Assembly: GCF_901000735.1 (NCBI RefSeq)
Contig: NC_081545.1
Location: 372,001-436,000, forward strand
Direction: 5' to 3'
Source of the DNA: Corylus avellana
Lineage: Eukaryota; Streptophyta; Magnoliopsida; Fagales; Betulaceae
DNA: 64,000 nucleotides
Both the position numbers and the translations under genes were made by a program. The notes under the pieces were generated by a model. The model made no database searches, was not told the DNA's origin, and worked only from the letters and a program-made list of their open reading frames with translations. The first letter of the stretch is position 1, and every line of letters begins with the position of its first letter. Below, one piece after another: positions 10,886-22,607 of the stretch.

Positions 10886-12374
10886 ATGACGAATATGCCC
10901 CCCACTCGCACCACTTGCGCCTCTCTTCTTCACGAATTGCAGATAATATGGGATGAAATTGGTGAGAGTGACAGCGAGAGGGATCGGATGCTTCTACAAC
11001 TTGAGCAAGAGTGCCTTGATTTTTACCGAAAGAAGGTTGAGAAAACAAGAAAGTACAAGGCTGAATTGCATCAGTCATTGGCCGAGGCTGAGGCCGAAAT
11101 TGCCAATGTCAACTCTGCTCTTGGGGAGCATACCTCCTTTTCACGGGGAAGGGGCACTCTTAAGGAGCAAATATCTGCCATAAAACCTATTTTGGAGGAG
11201 TTGAGGTCAAAGAAGCAAGAAAGAATTAAGCAATTTTCAGAAATACAGTCACAGGTTGTTCGGATATGTGCAGAAATTGCAGGCAATGGCCAATCTAACA
11301 GTTCTGATCCACAAGTTAATGAATGTGATCTGACAGTGAGAAAGTTGGGGGAGCTTAAGTCACACCTTCAGGAACTTCAGACTGAAAAGATTTTTCGATT
11401 ACAAAAGGTCAATAGCCATATTAATACTGTCCATGAGCTGTCAGCGGTGATGTCGATTGATTTTTCTAAGACACTAAATGACGTGCATCCAAGCTTAAGT
11501 GATCCCTCGGGTAGTCAATTAAAGAGCATCAGTAATGACACTCTTGCTAGATTAACGGGTGTGGTCCACTCACTAAAGCAAGAGAAACAACAAAGGCTAC
11601 AGAAGCTGCAAGGACTTGGGAGGACACTAATAGAGCTATGGAATCTCATGGACACACCAGTTGATGAGCAAAAGGGATTTGAACATGTAACTAGCTTAAT
11701 TTCTTCCTCGCTTAATGAGGTGTCAAGTCAAGGATGCCTTGCTTTAGATGTCATTGAACAGAGTGAGGTTGAAGTTGAGCGATTGAATGCTCTGAAAGCT
11801 AGCAAAATGAAGGAGTTGGTGTTTAAGAGGCAAAATGAACTAGAAGAAATCTACCGAGGGGTTCATATGGATGTAGATAGTGATGTAGCGCGAGAGATTC
11901 TCAGGAGCCTCGTAGATTCTGGTAATGTGGATCTGTCTGATCTTCTTTCAAGCATGGATGATCAGATTGCAAAAGCCAAAGAGCAAGCTCTAAGCAGGAA
12001 GGATATCTTGGACAAGGTGGAGAAATGGAGATATGCAATTGAGGAGGAGAAGTGGCTTGAAGAATGTGAAAGGGATGAAAATCGCTATAGTGCTGGAAGA
12101 GGAGCACACAAAAATCTGAAACGTGCTGAAAAAGCACGGAACCTGGTCAGCAAAATATCATCTATTTGCGAGAATTTGACTGCAAAAGTAAAAGCTTGGG
12201 AGATGGAGAAAGGAATTCCTTTCTTATATGACAAGGTTCCTGTCTTACAAAGCTTGGAAGAATATAGTGTGCTACGACAGGAAAAGGAAGAGGAAAAGCA
12301 AAAATTTCGGGAGCAGAAACGGCTGCAAGAACAATTTGCTGCAGAACAAGAAGCCCGCTTCCCCATGGGTGGTT
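10886..12374 (+). CDS. MAP65-5-like microtubule-associated protein, intronless and truncated by gap
   Basis: One uninterrupted frame of 496 codons runs into the 100-N gap. It matches the plant MAP65/ASE1/PRC1 family, which cross-links antiparallel microtubules in the preprophase band, spindle and phragmoplast. Visible landmarks are the N-terminal LLHELQIIWDEIGES and LEQECLDFY dimerisation region, LQKLQGLGRTLIELWNLMDTP, and the microtubule-binding core AHKNLKRAEKARNLVSKI, with coiled-coil-prone charge throughout. By recollection the closest Arabidopsis member is MAP65-5 (about 550 residues). Two ATGs lie at 10886 and 10895; the second fits the family start better. A CT/TTC-rich leader (10821-10885) precedes it. 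Known MAP65 genes have several introns and none is visible here, so this is probably a processed retrocopy. The last residues (ARFPMGG) already diverge from the family. Confidence 0.8.
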
Positions 12375-12474
12375 NNNNNNNNNNNNNNNNNNNNNNNNNN
12401 NNNNNNNNNNNNNNNNNNNNNNNNNNNNNNNNNNNNNNNNNNNNNNNNNNNNNNNNNNNNNNNNNNNNNNNNNN
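12375..12474. other. Assembly gap (100 N)
   Basis: Exactly 100 N, a conventional placeholder of unknown true length. It removes the 3' end of the MAP65-like frame, and possibly the left end of the hAT element with its target duplication. Confidence 0.99.
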
Positions 12475-13074
12475 TTATTTTTATATTTAAAGATTGAATT
12501 TTTTAAATTAAATTAATAAAAAAATAATATTTTAATCAGATAAAACGGTGAGTTTTGAGTAGGCTAATGGAAGTTAACAAAAATTGACGGTAGAGAGTTT
12601 TTTAGTAGTTTCGAGTGACCCAGGGACTAAATTTTCAAAAAAAAATACCCATGGAGTTTTTAAAAAAAGCGCGTTTACCTAAGGATTTTAGATATAATTT
12701 CCCTTTTTTTTTTAATTTTTTATGAAAAAAAAAAAAAAAAAACAAATTTGGGGGTGTAAAAATGGCTAGATGGCCATAGCCACCTCGATTTTTTTTTTTT
12801 AAAAAAAAAATAATAAAAAATAATAAAATTAAAAATTAGGGGCAATATGGGAAGTTTTGGATACAATTGGTCAAATTGCAAAAATTTGAAACTTTTGGGG
12901 GGGGGGGGGTTGATTGCAAAAATTAAAACTTTGGTGTTCGAATTGAAAAACGATGTCAACTTTAGGGGAATAAATTGTAATTTTCCCTATATTATATTGT
13001 TCTTCATGTGATTTTGTTCTTTGTTAACATACGCATAAGACTCTAATATAACCATGTAAATTTATTTGTAGACT
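12475..13074. other. AT-rich non-coding stretch with poly-G run
   Basis: No gene is seen. The stretch holds homopolymer A and T runs, a G run at about 12898-12910, and phrases typical of plant MITE ends (CCCAGGGACTAAATTTTC). It may be degraded element sequence between the gap and the hAT coding relic. Confidence 0.4.
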
Positions 13075-15765
13075 ATGGGAAAGCCAAATACAATACTTGA
13101 CTTTTCAAAAAACAAAATGCACAAACTTGAAATGTCAATGTTGGTGATGCGTCATCGCCAACTTCTGATATCCTAGTTGCTGAAAATTATCCTAACAAAT
13201 CTCAAAGAGTTGACATCAATGCTGAAAATTCTCCTAACAATTCTCAAAGAGTTGACAGCAATGAAGTTGATGTTAGTTCATTGGAATATGATCCTGGATT
13301 GCGACGTCAAATATATGAGATTATGATATTAATCAACGTGATGAAATTAGAAGAGCTTACATTAAAGCTGGTCCGTATCGACGTAATATCTAAGAGTACC
13401 CAAAATCTGGAAAAGAAAATCACCTTCGTAGCTTTCAACCTTCGTGGTTCCTGCTATTTCCTACATGGCTTGAATATTCGCCAGATAAAGATGCAGCATT
13501 TTGTCTGCCATGCTTTCTCTTTAGTAAGTCATCTTGGCATTACGCGCAATGTGTATTCACTATAGATTGATTTAAGAATTTGAAGAAAATTAGAGATGGA
13601 AAACATTGTGTTTTTCTCAATTATGTAGGGAAAGATCCTAATTCATTTCATAGAATGGCTGAGAGGGCATATGACGACTTCATGAACCAATTTCAACACA
13701 TAGAAAATGTGTTTGAAAATTTCACTTCTGAACAAGTTGCAAACAATCTACTTCAGTTGAAAGCCTCAATAGATGTTGTTCGAGTGCTTGCATTTCAAGG
13801 TATTACTTTTAGAGGTCGGGATGAAAGTGTGGGTTCAAAGAATCGTGAAAATTTTCTTGAAATATTGAATTTGACGGTTTCATATAATGAAAAGATTGCT
13901 GAAGTGATAGCTCATGCTCCCAAAAATGCCTCTTACACATCACCAATGATACAGAAAGAAATTTTACATGTTTTTTCAACCAAAATGAAAAAGGCAATTT
14001 GTGATGAAATTGGTGATGCAAAATTTTGCATACTTGTTGATGAAGCTCGTGATGAGTCAATGAAGGAGCAAATGGCTATAGTTTTAAGATTTGTTCACAA
14101 AGATGGCTTCATGTGAGAAAGCTATATATTCTGTATTGGCTAAACATATGCTAAACATTTAAAACATTCGAGGGCAGGGATATAACGGTGCAAGTAACAT
14201 GCGAGGTGGGTGGAATGGGTTGCATGCTTTGGTTTCAAATGATTGTCCATATGCCTACTACATTCATTATTCCGCACATTGTTTGCAATTGGCATTAGTG
14301 GCAGCATCAAAAGAAGTTATTCCAGTTCATCAATTTTTTACTAATTTGAGTTCTATTGTCAATATTGTTTGTGCATCATGCAATCGATTTGAAGATTTAC
14401 GGCTTGCCCAAGCTGCTGAATTTGCTTACTTGATTGAAATTGATGAGATTGAGACTGAAATGGGACTTCATCAAATTAGTACTTTACAATGGGCTGAAGA
14501 TACTCGTTGGAGTTCTCACTTGAGATCAGTTTCTAGCTTGATCAAAATTTTTAGTCCAGCTTGTGAAATTATTGTTAAACTCATTGATATGGGAACTACT
14601 TCTTCCCAATAAGCAAAGGCAGATTCAATTCAACAAGTAATGACTTCATTTGAATTTGTATTCATCTTACATCTCATGAAAGAAACTATGCAGATTACCG
14701 ATCAGTTATGTCAAGCATTGCAATCCAAATCTCAAGGTATTTTAAGTGCCATGCAGCTTGTTTCATCCACTAAAGCACTTATCCAACAAATAGAGATGAT
14801 AAATGGGATGTTTTACTTGACATTATGAAGTCATTTTGCAATAAACGCAACATAGATGTTCCAAATATGAATGCTCGTTATGTTGAAAGACGAGGTCATG
14901 CTCGCCACCAACAAGCCGACTCTACAATTGGGCAACATTATCGAGTGGATATTTTTTGTGCCACAATAGATTCTCAATTGCAAGAATTAAATCGCCGATT
15001 CAGTGAGCATGCAGTAGAATTGCTTATTCTTGCCTCAGCTCTTGATCCTCAAGTTGCCCGTGAATCTTTTAGAATTGATGATATTTGTCAGTTGGTAAAC
15101 AAGTTTTATCCGCAAGACTTTACCGATCTCGAAAAAGAACGGCTGGAATTAGAACTTCACCATTATGAGCATAATGTAGTTCAACATTCAAGTTTTCAAT
15201 GATTGTCAAATATTTTTGAATTGTGCCAATGGTTGGTTAGAACCAGAAAATCAGCTATCTACTAACTTGTTTTTCGAGTTGTTGTACTTGTGCTTACTCT
15301 TCCCGTTTCTACCGCAACTACAGAACGAGCATTTTCAGCTATGAATATTGTCAAAACTAGACTTCGCAACAAAATTGAAGATGAGTTTCTGACGGATTCT
15401 TTAATGTTGTACATCGAAAGAGAAATTGCTGCGACATTTAGTACAGATTCAATCATAAATGATTTTTCGTGATATGAAAAAACGAAAGGTTCCATTTTAA
15501 TAGGTGTTTGAGTTGAAATTTGAAATCTATTATGAAATAAATATTTATGTATCTTTTCTCTTGTTTGTTTTTTTGTTAAAACTGAATTGATTCTAATTTT
15601 GTTTTTATATATTAATTTGATCTTCAATTTTAATGTATTTCTCATTTATATATGATTTGACCAAATTTTATATTTTAATATATTTTTCATTTAAGTTATA
15701 AAAAAAATAAAAATTAAAAATTATACCACGGTCCCTCCCCATCATAGAACCTGGCTCCGTCCCTG
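13075..15765 (+). pseudogene. hAT transposase relic (ZMYM1-like, TTF zinc finger, DUF4371)
   Basis: The product starts MGKPNTILDF at 13075. Recognisable blocks follow in order: SSLEYDPGLRRQIYE; the TTF-type finger WLEYSPDKDAAFCLPCFLFS; KDPNSFHRMAERAYDDFMNQ; the DDE-type core with CILVDEARDESMKEQM; then SNMRGGWNGL..CPYAYYIHYSAHCLQLAL, TRWSSHLRSV, and the hAT C-terminal dimerisation motif LPVSTATTERAFSAMN (15302 on). At least five stops or frameshifts break the frame, and about 14116-14160 has an internal deletion. The terminus CCTGGCTCCGTCCCTG at 15750-15765 is followed by AAGGTAGT, which is also the uninterrupted sequence at 56028 in unit 2. That supports an 8-bp hAT target site. The left terminus is not visible and may be in the gap. 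Confidence 0.85.
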
Positions 15766-16071
15766 AAGGTAGTCATTCCAAGTACACTATATATATATAT
15801 TCTTCACTACTCATACATTATATTCTCCTATTTTCCTAGGGGAAATGCTTTCTTGCATTCTACCCACCATCTCTTCTCTCTTTACTTCTTTTTTTTTTTT
15901 TTTTTTTTTGAAAAAATCAAAATGCAAGTGAAGAGATGGTGAGTAGATGGTCGGTAGAATGCATTGTAGCATTCTACCGAGAAGTTAAGTCTTTAATTTT
16001 ACTTCGTGGTATGAGGTAGTGAAATGACGTTGCTTGATACTTTTAAATATCTCTTTCAAAAGCATTATGCT
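15766..16071. repeat. Unit 1 backbone piece, paralogous to 56028-56225
   Basis: GAAGGTAGTCATTCCAAGTAC, ATTCTCCTATTTTCCTAG and GTTAAGTCTTTAATTTTAC recur in unit 2 at 56028-56225. A T-run and flanking inverted sequence (about 15845-15985) are extra here. Homology stops at ATTATGCT where the Tat element begins. Confidence 0.8.
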
Positions 16072-16812
16072 TGTTGGGTCATGGACTAGCCCACTATTTA
16101 TTCAGCAGTCCTCAAGCTGAGGCCCAAATCCGAGACCTGCTTATCCGAGACTTGCTTATCCGAAACCATGAGTCCGAGACCTGCCTATCCAAGACCGTAA
16201 ATCCGAGACTCCCTATAGCCGAGACCGTACAGTCCGAGATTAACTCAGGACATGTAAGTCTCGGTAAAGGGAATAACTCTGATATCCTGAAAGATGCTAC
16301 TTTTAATAAATAAGTAATCTTGTTATCATATCTTTTTACAATCCAGATCCTGCATATATCAATGAAGATATATCAAAGATCACAAAAGCGATCAAGTCCT
16401 ACTTGGACGCTCTAATTTAGCATGGCCTAAAAGATTACAAGGCTGATCCTCTGATCTCAAGCCACTGAAATCGTGGAACAACTAACAAACATGATCTTTC
16501 ATTCAAATGGTTGTTTAGCCGATATCAAAGGATACGATTCCTGAATGTGTGGGAAATTAAATTCTCTCCCTGCCTATAAATACAAGTCATATTATCAAAG
16601 CAAAGGTAATCATAACTCTCATTATCTGAGCTCTGTAGTTGTTGTCAATATCCTTTCCCATTCTAACTTAGGCATCGGAGTGCTCACGCCGGCTCACCCT
16701 CGGTCACTTCGATCCTTCTTTGTTCTTTGCTGTGCAGTTCAAATTGTTCGTGTCTTGGTCAACAAGCTCTCCAGGTGTGCCACGTCATCATACAAAAAAC
16801 TGTGCATCAACA
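16072..16812 (+). mobile_element. 5' LTR of a Tat-type gypsy element
   Basis: It begins TGTTGGGTCATGG immediately after ATGCT, the point where homology to unit 2 breaks off, and ends GTGCATCAACA just before the primer-binding site. Length is about 741 bp. It contains degenerate repeats of a CCGAGAC(C/T) phrase (16130-16240). It is related to the solo LTR at 49223-50009. Confidence 0.85.
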
Positions 16813-16815
16813 GTT

Positions 16816-16834
16816 TGGCGCCGTCTGTGGGAAC
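16816..16834 (+). other. Primer-binding site of the Tat element
   Basis: TGGCGCCGTCTGTGGGAAC lies three bases after the LTR end. TGGCGCC complements a tRNA ending in GGCGCCA, as is usual for plant gypsy elements. Confidence 0.75.
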
Positions 16835-16862
16835 TTCGATTTTCATCAGTTCTCTACTAATC

Positions 16863-18806
16863 AAAAGGGTGACTACCTGTTCCACTGCTGCAGCCTCCAA
16901 CGCACCGCCACCATCCGATCTAGCCGAATTCATGAATCAGATGTCTGAATCCATGAAGGCTCTGAAGAAGTAGAATGAAGACCTGGCTGTAAGGCTCATA
17001 GCTGCTGAGGGCCAAAATAGCTAGAGGGACCAAGAGCGAGCAAGAAGGCGTGATGAACGGCGTGAGAGGGAAAGACGAAGGGAAATTCGCGATGGGAAGC
17101 GGACTGCCGGTTCGCACCGCGATGAGGAAGAAAGTTCAGTCCAAGCCAGCCATCATACTACTGTCCAGAATGAAGAGCATCGAGAGCAGGAAAACCTAGA
17201 GAGGTCTCAGCATACGAGGCCTCGACGGGAACAACCTCATGGGCGGAATGAAGGCCAGATGAATGCTGACATGGAGGATCTGAAGAAGAAGTACAAAGAG
17301 CTGACTCGTAAGTTGGCTGCAAAGGATGAGAAAACCCCTGCTGCGGGGTTCATGGATAATACCGACCTGCCTTTCACCGATCGAGTGTTAGGATTCCCTT
17401 TGCCTAACAACTTCAAGATGCCTCGCGTCAAGGAGTTCAACGGTAGTGGCGACCCTTCTGAACATATGGAAAGCGTCCATGCTCATTTTTCCCTTCATAG
17501 GTTTCCAGATGAAATAGCATGCAGAATCTTTCCCCTCACTTTGGAAGGAGTCGCTCAGGACTGGTTTGCCAAATTGCTTGCCAAATCGGTAGACAGTTTC
17601 AAGGAGCTTGGATCACTATTTTTAAGCCAATTCCTGGCAACCAAGAAGATGAGTCAGGCCGAACGGACCCCTAATGGCTAAAGTGTCGAAGAATTCAACA
17701 GAAATAACTCTTCGTGAGTTTATCGCCAAGACAGAGGAGTATATTAATCAGGAGGAAATGATTAAGGCTCTCACGAAAGCTCAAGAGGAAGAAGACCAAG
17801 AAAAGGAAGACGCCAAAAAGGAGCCACCTGTAGCATCTACTCCGAAGGAAGAGAAGTTCTAGAAGAAAGTAGTGAAGAAGACTGTACCATCGTTCCCGAA
17901 GATAGAACCCCGGCGACGTGAAGATCGAAGGTTCACACCTTTGAATACTAGGGTCAACGAAGTGTTTATCGAGATCAGAAGGGACCCAGCTTTTAGGTGG
18001 CCGAGTAAGTTACGGGGTGATCCGAGGAAGCGAGATCGGACTAAATTATGTGAGTACCATAATGATCACGGGCATTTGACGGATGACTAGTAAGATTTCT
18101 AGCAAGGGAGAGGAACCGAGACACGGTTCACCAACATCCCCTTCTGTTGGATGCAAACCAAGACGTAGGGGGACTAGAGCCGAGGCTTGATCGGGATGAT
18201 GGTCACAGAGAGGATCCGAGACCCCCTCGGGATCAAGGAGTGGTAGGAGAAATCCACACTATTGCAGGAGGAATAGCTGGTGGAGGACAGTCCAATTTAG
18301 CCAGAAAGGCTTATGCAAGAAGGGCACAGACTGAAGAAGTCCTTTCAGTGCAAAGACCTTCTAAGATTCCAAAGAAGGATTCAATGATTCTTTCTTTCTC
18401 GGAAGAGGATGCTAGGGGGGTAATGCAGCCATATGACGATCCATTAGTAGTAATAGTGACAGTGGCCAACCATATGATCCACAGAATTTTGGTGGATAAT
18501 GGAAGTTCGACTGATGTTCTGTATTGGCCGGTCTTCAAACAAATAGGTATTGATCGTGATAGGATCACACCATTTAGTTCCCCCTTGGTCGGATTCGCAG
18601 GGGAGCAAGTCCAGCCAATTGGCCTCATTTCACTCCTTGTAACAGCAAGGACAACACCAAAACAGAGGACTGTAATGGTAGACTTCCTGGTCATTGACCG
18701 ACCCGGTGCCTATAATGCCATCATTGGTCGGCCTACTTTGAATAAGTTGAAGGCCGTAACTTCAATGTACCACTTGATGATGAAGTTCCCGACGGAAGAA
18801 GGAGTC
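16863..18806 (+). pseudogene. Tat-type gag-protease relic, cut by gap
   Basis: Gag includes SDLAEFMNQMSESMKAL, a charged stretch, then the retrotransposon gag core PRVKEFNGSGDPSEHMESV..LEGVAQDWFAKL. It is followed by a zinc-knuckle-like CEYHNDHGHLTDD and a protease with LVDNGSSTDVLY, the active-site variant usual in Tat and Athila elements, then IDRPGAYNAIIGRPTL. TAG stops within the gag N-terminus (near 16973 and 17023), a stop after ERTPNG (17681) and others show decay. RT, RNase H, integrase and the 3' LTR must lie in the gap at 18807, because backbone sequence resumes straight after it. Confidence 0.85.
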
Positions 18807-18906
18807 NNNNNNNNNNNNNNNNNNNNNNNNNNNNNNNNNNNNNNNNNNNNNNNNNNNNNNNNNNNNNNNNNNNNNNNNNNNNNNNNNNNNNNNNNNNNNN
18901 NNNNNN
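18807..18906. other. Assembly gap (100 N)
   Basis: By comparison with unit 2, the missing DNA should hold the rest of the Tat element with its 3' LTR and ATGCT duplication, plus the paralogue of 56226-56398. The true length is therefore probably many kilobases. Confidence 0.9.
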
Positions 18907-19323
18907 TTTCATATCACATCTTTTAATTCGGCTGTACGTGTAAGATGCTGAAATTGACTAATGATGATATATAGTAAACCTAGCTAGCTAATTAAAAACG
19001 ACCCAAGCAACCCATAGTTGGCAAAGGTGGATCGATCTCTGCAGTACTACAGAGAATACAAGATTTGAAAAGAGGTAAAGGATTGGTTTGATACTCTAAT
19101 TGCCCCCTCTTCTTTTGATAATACTCGCACGCGTAGGAGTATTCTCAAAAGAAAAAGCTACGAGCCATGATTCTCATAGCCTCAACTGCCTCTTCTTAAT
19201 TTAGAAAATTTTGTTTGCAATTTCTAAATCACCCATTTATGTAAAAATATATTATCACATCGACATATATGGCGCCACTTCAACTTCCCAAATCAGTACT
19301 TGTGTGTGTGTATATATATATAT
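18907..19323. repeat. Unit 1 backbone piece with degraded subtilase exon 1
   Basis: This piece matches 56399-56974 of unit 2. Positions 19020-19100 on the minus strand are a decayed copy of the subtilase signal-peptide exon (compare 6711-6794): the GGCAAAGGT, AGAGAATA and GAGGTAAAG phrases survive in order. Exon 2 and intron 1 are deleted here (about 170 bases relative to unit 2). It ends in a GT/TA microsatellite that is the target of the next element. Confidence 0.75.
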
Positions 19324-19789
19324 TGTAGCACACAATTTACTCTTACAAGAAATTAAGAGAAAACTAGTGCTTGGTTGAGGGAATTTCTCTTGAGAAACTG
19401 CGAAACAGAGTTTTATTCAAAACTAATCGAACAACTCCTTCTACACTTCAAAACCAGCTAGCTAACAACTCTACAAATGCTAAGCTAATTGATTGCAAAA
19501 TGTAACTGAATGCTTGTGTAATTCTCAAAGAATACAATTGAGCTTTTATATCCCTAGGCAGTGTTACAATGGAACTTCTCACAGAGGAATAAAACTCAAG
19601 TCAATTACTACTACAATCAGTTAAGCAGTTGCAGCCAGCTGGATTCCACATGTCAAATACCCAATTGCTCTTTCACTTAATCCCTTACAATTCTGCCACG
19701 CACTCCACCTTTATCTCCCCCACCTTAAGTCTTTCTTATTCTTCTTCCTGCGCACCATTCCCTTTCCTTCTATCAAAATACTTGTGACA
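19324..19789 (-). repeat. 3' LTR of chromovirus
   Basis: 466 bp, TGTAGCACAC...CTTGTGACA. On the element strand the polypurine tract GGAGGGGGTATT (about 19790-19801) abuts it. Confidence 0.92.
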
Positions 19790-19803
19790 AATACCCCCTC
19801 CGA

Positions 19804-21012
19804 TCAAAACACCTTGCCCACAAGGTGTGGGTAGGCATTTTTGAGAGAGTGGAAAGCTTCCCATGAAGCTTCTTCTGGAAGCAGTCCCTGCCAATGCACC
19901 AGTAATTCCACCACTGCGCGATTGTGAATCTTCCGTGATCTGCGGTTCAAGATTTCCTCTGGCTCTGGTTTGATGATCCCCTGCACATCGACTGGAGGTA
20001 AGTGTGAAATTGGGATGATTGATCTTCCCAGCGTCAACTTAAGCTGGGACACATGAAACACTGGGTGAATTAAAGACCCTGCTGGAAGGTTTAATCGATA
20101 AGCCACAGCTCCTACTTTCCTCACTATCTGAAAAGGGCCATAGAATCTGGGCGACAGTTTTAAACTTCTCCTCCAACTCACAGATAATTGTCTGTATTGC
20201 TGCAACCTCAAATACACCCAATCTCCCTCTTGAAAACTCCTTTCAGTTCTTTTCAAATTAGCATATCTTTTCAAGCGGTTTTGACTTCTCTGTATGTTCT
20301 CTTTTAAAAGTTGTAGCAAGTGATCCCTCGTCTGAAGCTGGTCTTCCACAGCAGCTATCTTAGTTGTTCCTGGCATGTAGGTCAGCAGCCTGGGTGGTAA
20401 GTAACTGTAGAGAGCCTCAAAGGGTGTCACTCGAGTAGAGTGATGAAATGAAGTGTTGTAGCAATATTCTGCTAAATCCAGCCAAGTAACCCACTCCTTT
20501 GGTCTATCACAAACCTTACAACGTAAGTAATTTTCCATATACTTGTTGACTGCCTCAGACTGCCCATCAGATTGAGGATGGTAAGCAATACTGAAAGCTA
20601 AGAATACCCCCTGCAGCTTAAAACCTTCAGTCCAAAACCTACTTGTAAAAGTGGAGTCTCGATCTGAAATGATGGACTGAGGCATTCCATGAAGCTTGAA
20701 TATCTGACTCATAAAAATTAGAGCTAATTTCTCTACTGTATAAGGGCGTTTGAGAGGTATAAAGTGAGAATACTTTGTCAACCTATCCACCACAACCTAG
20801 ATAACACTGAACCCTTTAGAGATAGGTAATCCCTCAATGAAATCCATTGAATTACTCAACCAAGGCCTTTCTGGAATAGGCAATGGTTGAAGTAATCCTG
20901 TAGGTGAAAGGTTTTCTGCCTTCACTCTTTGACAAGTATCACATTCTCGAATGTATGTCTTCACATCTGTTTTCATTCCTTGCCAAAAAAAATCCTTTCG
21001 AGCCCTATTCAT
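19804..21012 (-). pseudogene. Chromovirus integrase with chromodomain
   Basis: Integrase head CDTCQRVKAENLSPTGLLQP (20797-21012) is followed by the core VDRLTKYSHFIPLK, the second catalytic Asp in SDRDSTFTSRFW, AYHPQSDGQSEAVNK with the catalytic Glu, and SPRFYGPFQIVRKVGAVAY. The C-terminal segment PEEILNRR..LLVHWQGLLPEEASWE matches the chromodomain that directs such elements to chromatin. A TAG replaces the Trp codon of FSVIWVVVDR (about 20796), and a TGA separates GHA from YDRT (about 21025), so integrase is not translatable as one piece. Confidence 0.9.
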
Positions 21013-21024
21013 GGTTCTGTCATA

Positions 21025-21549
21025 TCATGCATGACCTGCCAGGGGACCTGCATGAATAAAATGCAAAACCTGATTCTTCAAGGCCTCGGTGACATAGACC
21101 CTCTTCTTGTAAAACAGTACCCCCTGAACCACAGAATATTTTGTATGTCCCATGTTCCCACTCAGTACCTTCTGCAACAATTCTTGAGCTTTAGGGTCAT
21201 TATGATAGCTGTTCCTTACTTCTGATAACCAGTCCAAAGTTGGATAAGAAATGATGGATAGTGTGACCAGGGGCTCTTCCTCTTCATTCCTTCTAGAAAG
21301 GGCATCAGCTACTTTATTATCTTGTCCTTTCTTATACTCCACCACAAAATCATACCCCAGCAACTTAGCAACCCATCTTTGTTGCATGGGTGTACCAATT
21401 TTCTGTTCCAACAGAAATTTTAAACTTTGATGATCAGTTTTGATAAGAAAGGGATGTCCTAAGAGATATGGCCTCCACTTCTTTACTGCTGCCACTAAAG
21501 CAAGCAACTCTTTCTCATATGTTGACATCAACAAAAATCTCCCTTTCAA
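21025..21549 (-). pseudogene. Chromovirus RNase H and linker
   Basis: STYEKELLALVAAVKKWRPY, TDHQSLKFLLEQ and YKKGQDNKVADALSRR are the RNase H landmarks. A one-base loss in the GFF(S)Q region just upstream (about 21555) shifts the frame relative to RT. Most of this block is repeated at 22608-22992 next to the gap. Confidence 0.85.
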
Positions 21550-22507
21550 TATCTGACTAAAAAACCAATTGGCCTCTGTTGTTGCATCAGAATTGCCCCA
21601 ATTCTCCTACCTGAAGCATCACACTCAATTACAAATGGTAAATTGAAATCTGGTAAAACCAACACTGGGGGGCTCACCACAGCTTTTTTCAAATCTTCAA
21701 ATGCTTTCTCAGCCATTTCATTCCATTACCAAGCATTCTTTTTCAACAAATCAGTTAAGGGTGCGGCAATGGAACCATAACCCATAACAAATTTCCTGTA
21801 GTAGCCTGTAAGACCTAAGAATCCCCTTAAAGCTTTCAAGGATTTAGGTCTAGGCCATTCTGCCATGGCAGACAACTTCTTACTATCAACCCTCACTCCT
21901 TCAGCTGAAATCAGATGACCTAAGTAGTCCACTTCAGAACAGCCAAATCTACATTTACTCCTCTTAGCAAACAACTGATGAGACCTCAAAATTTCTAAGG
22001 TAACTTGCAGATGTTGTAAATGGAGAATCAGGTTAGGACTGTAAACCAAGATATCATCAAAAAACACCAGAATAAATTTCCTCAAATATGGCCTGAAGAT
22101 GTCATTCATCAAACTTTGAAAAGTTGATGGTGCATTGGTTAAGCCAAAGGGCATTACCAAAAACTCATAGTGACCCTCACGTGTTCTGAATGTTGTTTTA
22201 TGTATATCTTCCTTCTTCACCCTAATCTGATGGTAGCCAGACCTCAAATCCAGCTTAGAATATACCCTAAAGCCATGTAATTCATCCAACAACTCAGGGG
22301 AACTTATCCTTGATTGTTTCATTGTTTAATGCTCTATAATCCATACACATCCGCCAAGAGCCATCAGCCTTCCTTACCAGTAACACAGGGGAAGAAAAAG
22401 GACTCTGAGATGGTTTAATAACCCCTGACTGCAATAAATCCTTAACTATTTTCTCAATTTCTGTTTTCTGAAAATACGGATACCTATAAGGCCTTACACA
22501 CACTGGC
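21165..22507. repeat. Overlap duplicate, copy 1 (assembly artefact)
   Basis: This 1343-bp stretch, from GTACCTTCTGC to ACACACTGGC, recurs with the same length and no difference that I could find at 22608-23950, with only the 100-N gap between. It encodes part of RNase H and RT. It is best explained as the same contig end assembled twice. Confidence 0.9.
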
Positions 22508-22607
22508 NNNNNNNNNNNNNNNNNNNNNNNNNNNNNNNNNNNNNNNNNNNNNNNNNNNNNNNNNNNNNNNNNNNNNNNNNNNNNNNNNNNNNNNNNNNNN
22601 NNNNNNN
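22508..22607. other. Assembly gap (100 N) between identical flanks
   Basis: The gap is flanked by two identical 1343-bp blocks. There is probably no missing sequence here: the contig ends overlap. Confidence 0.95.
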
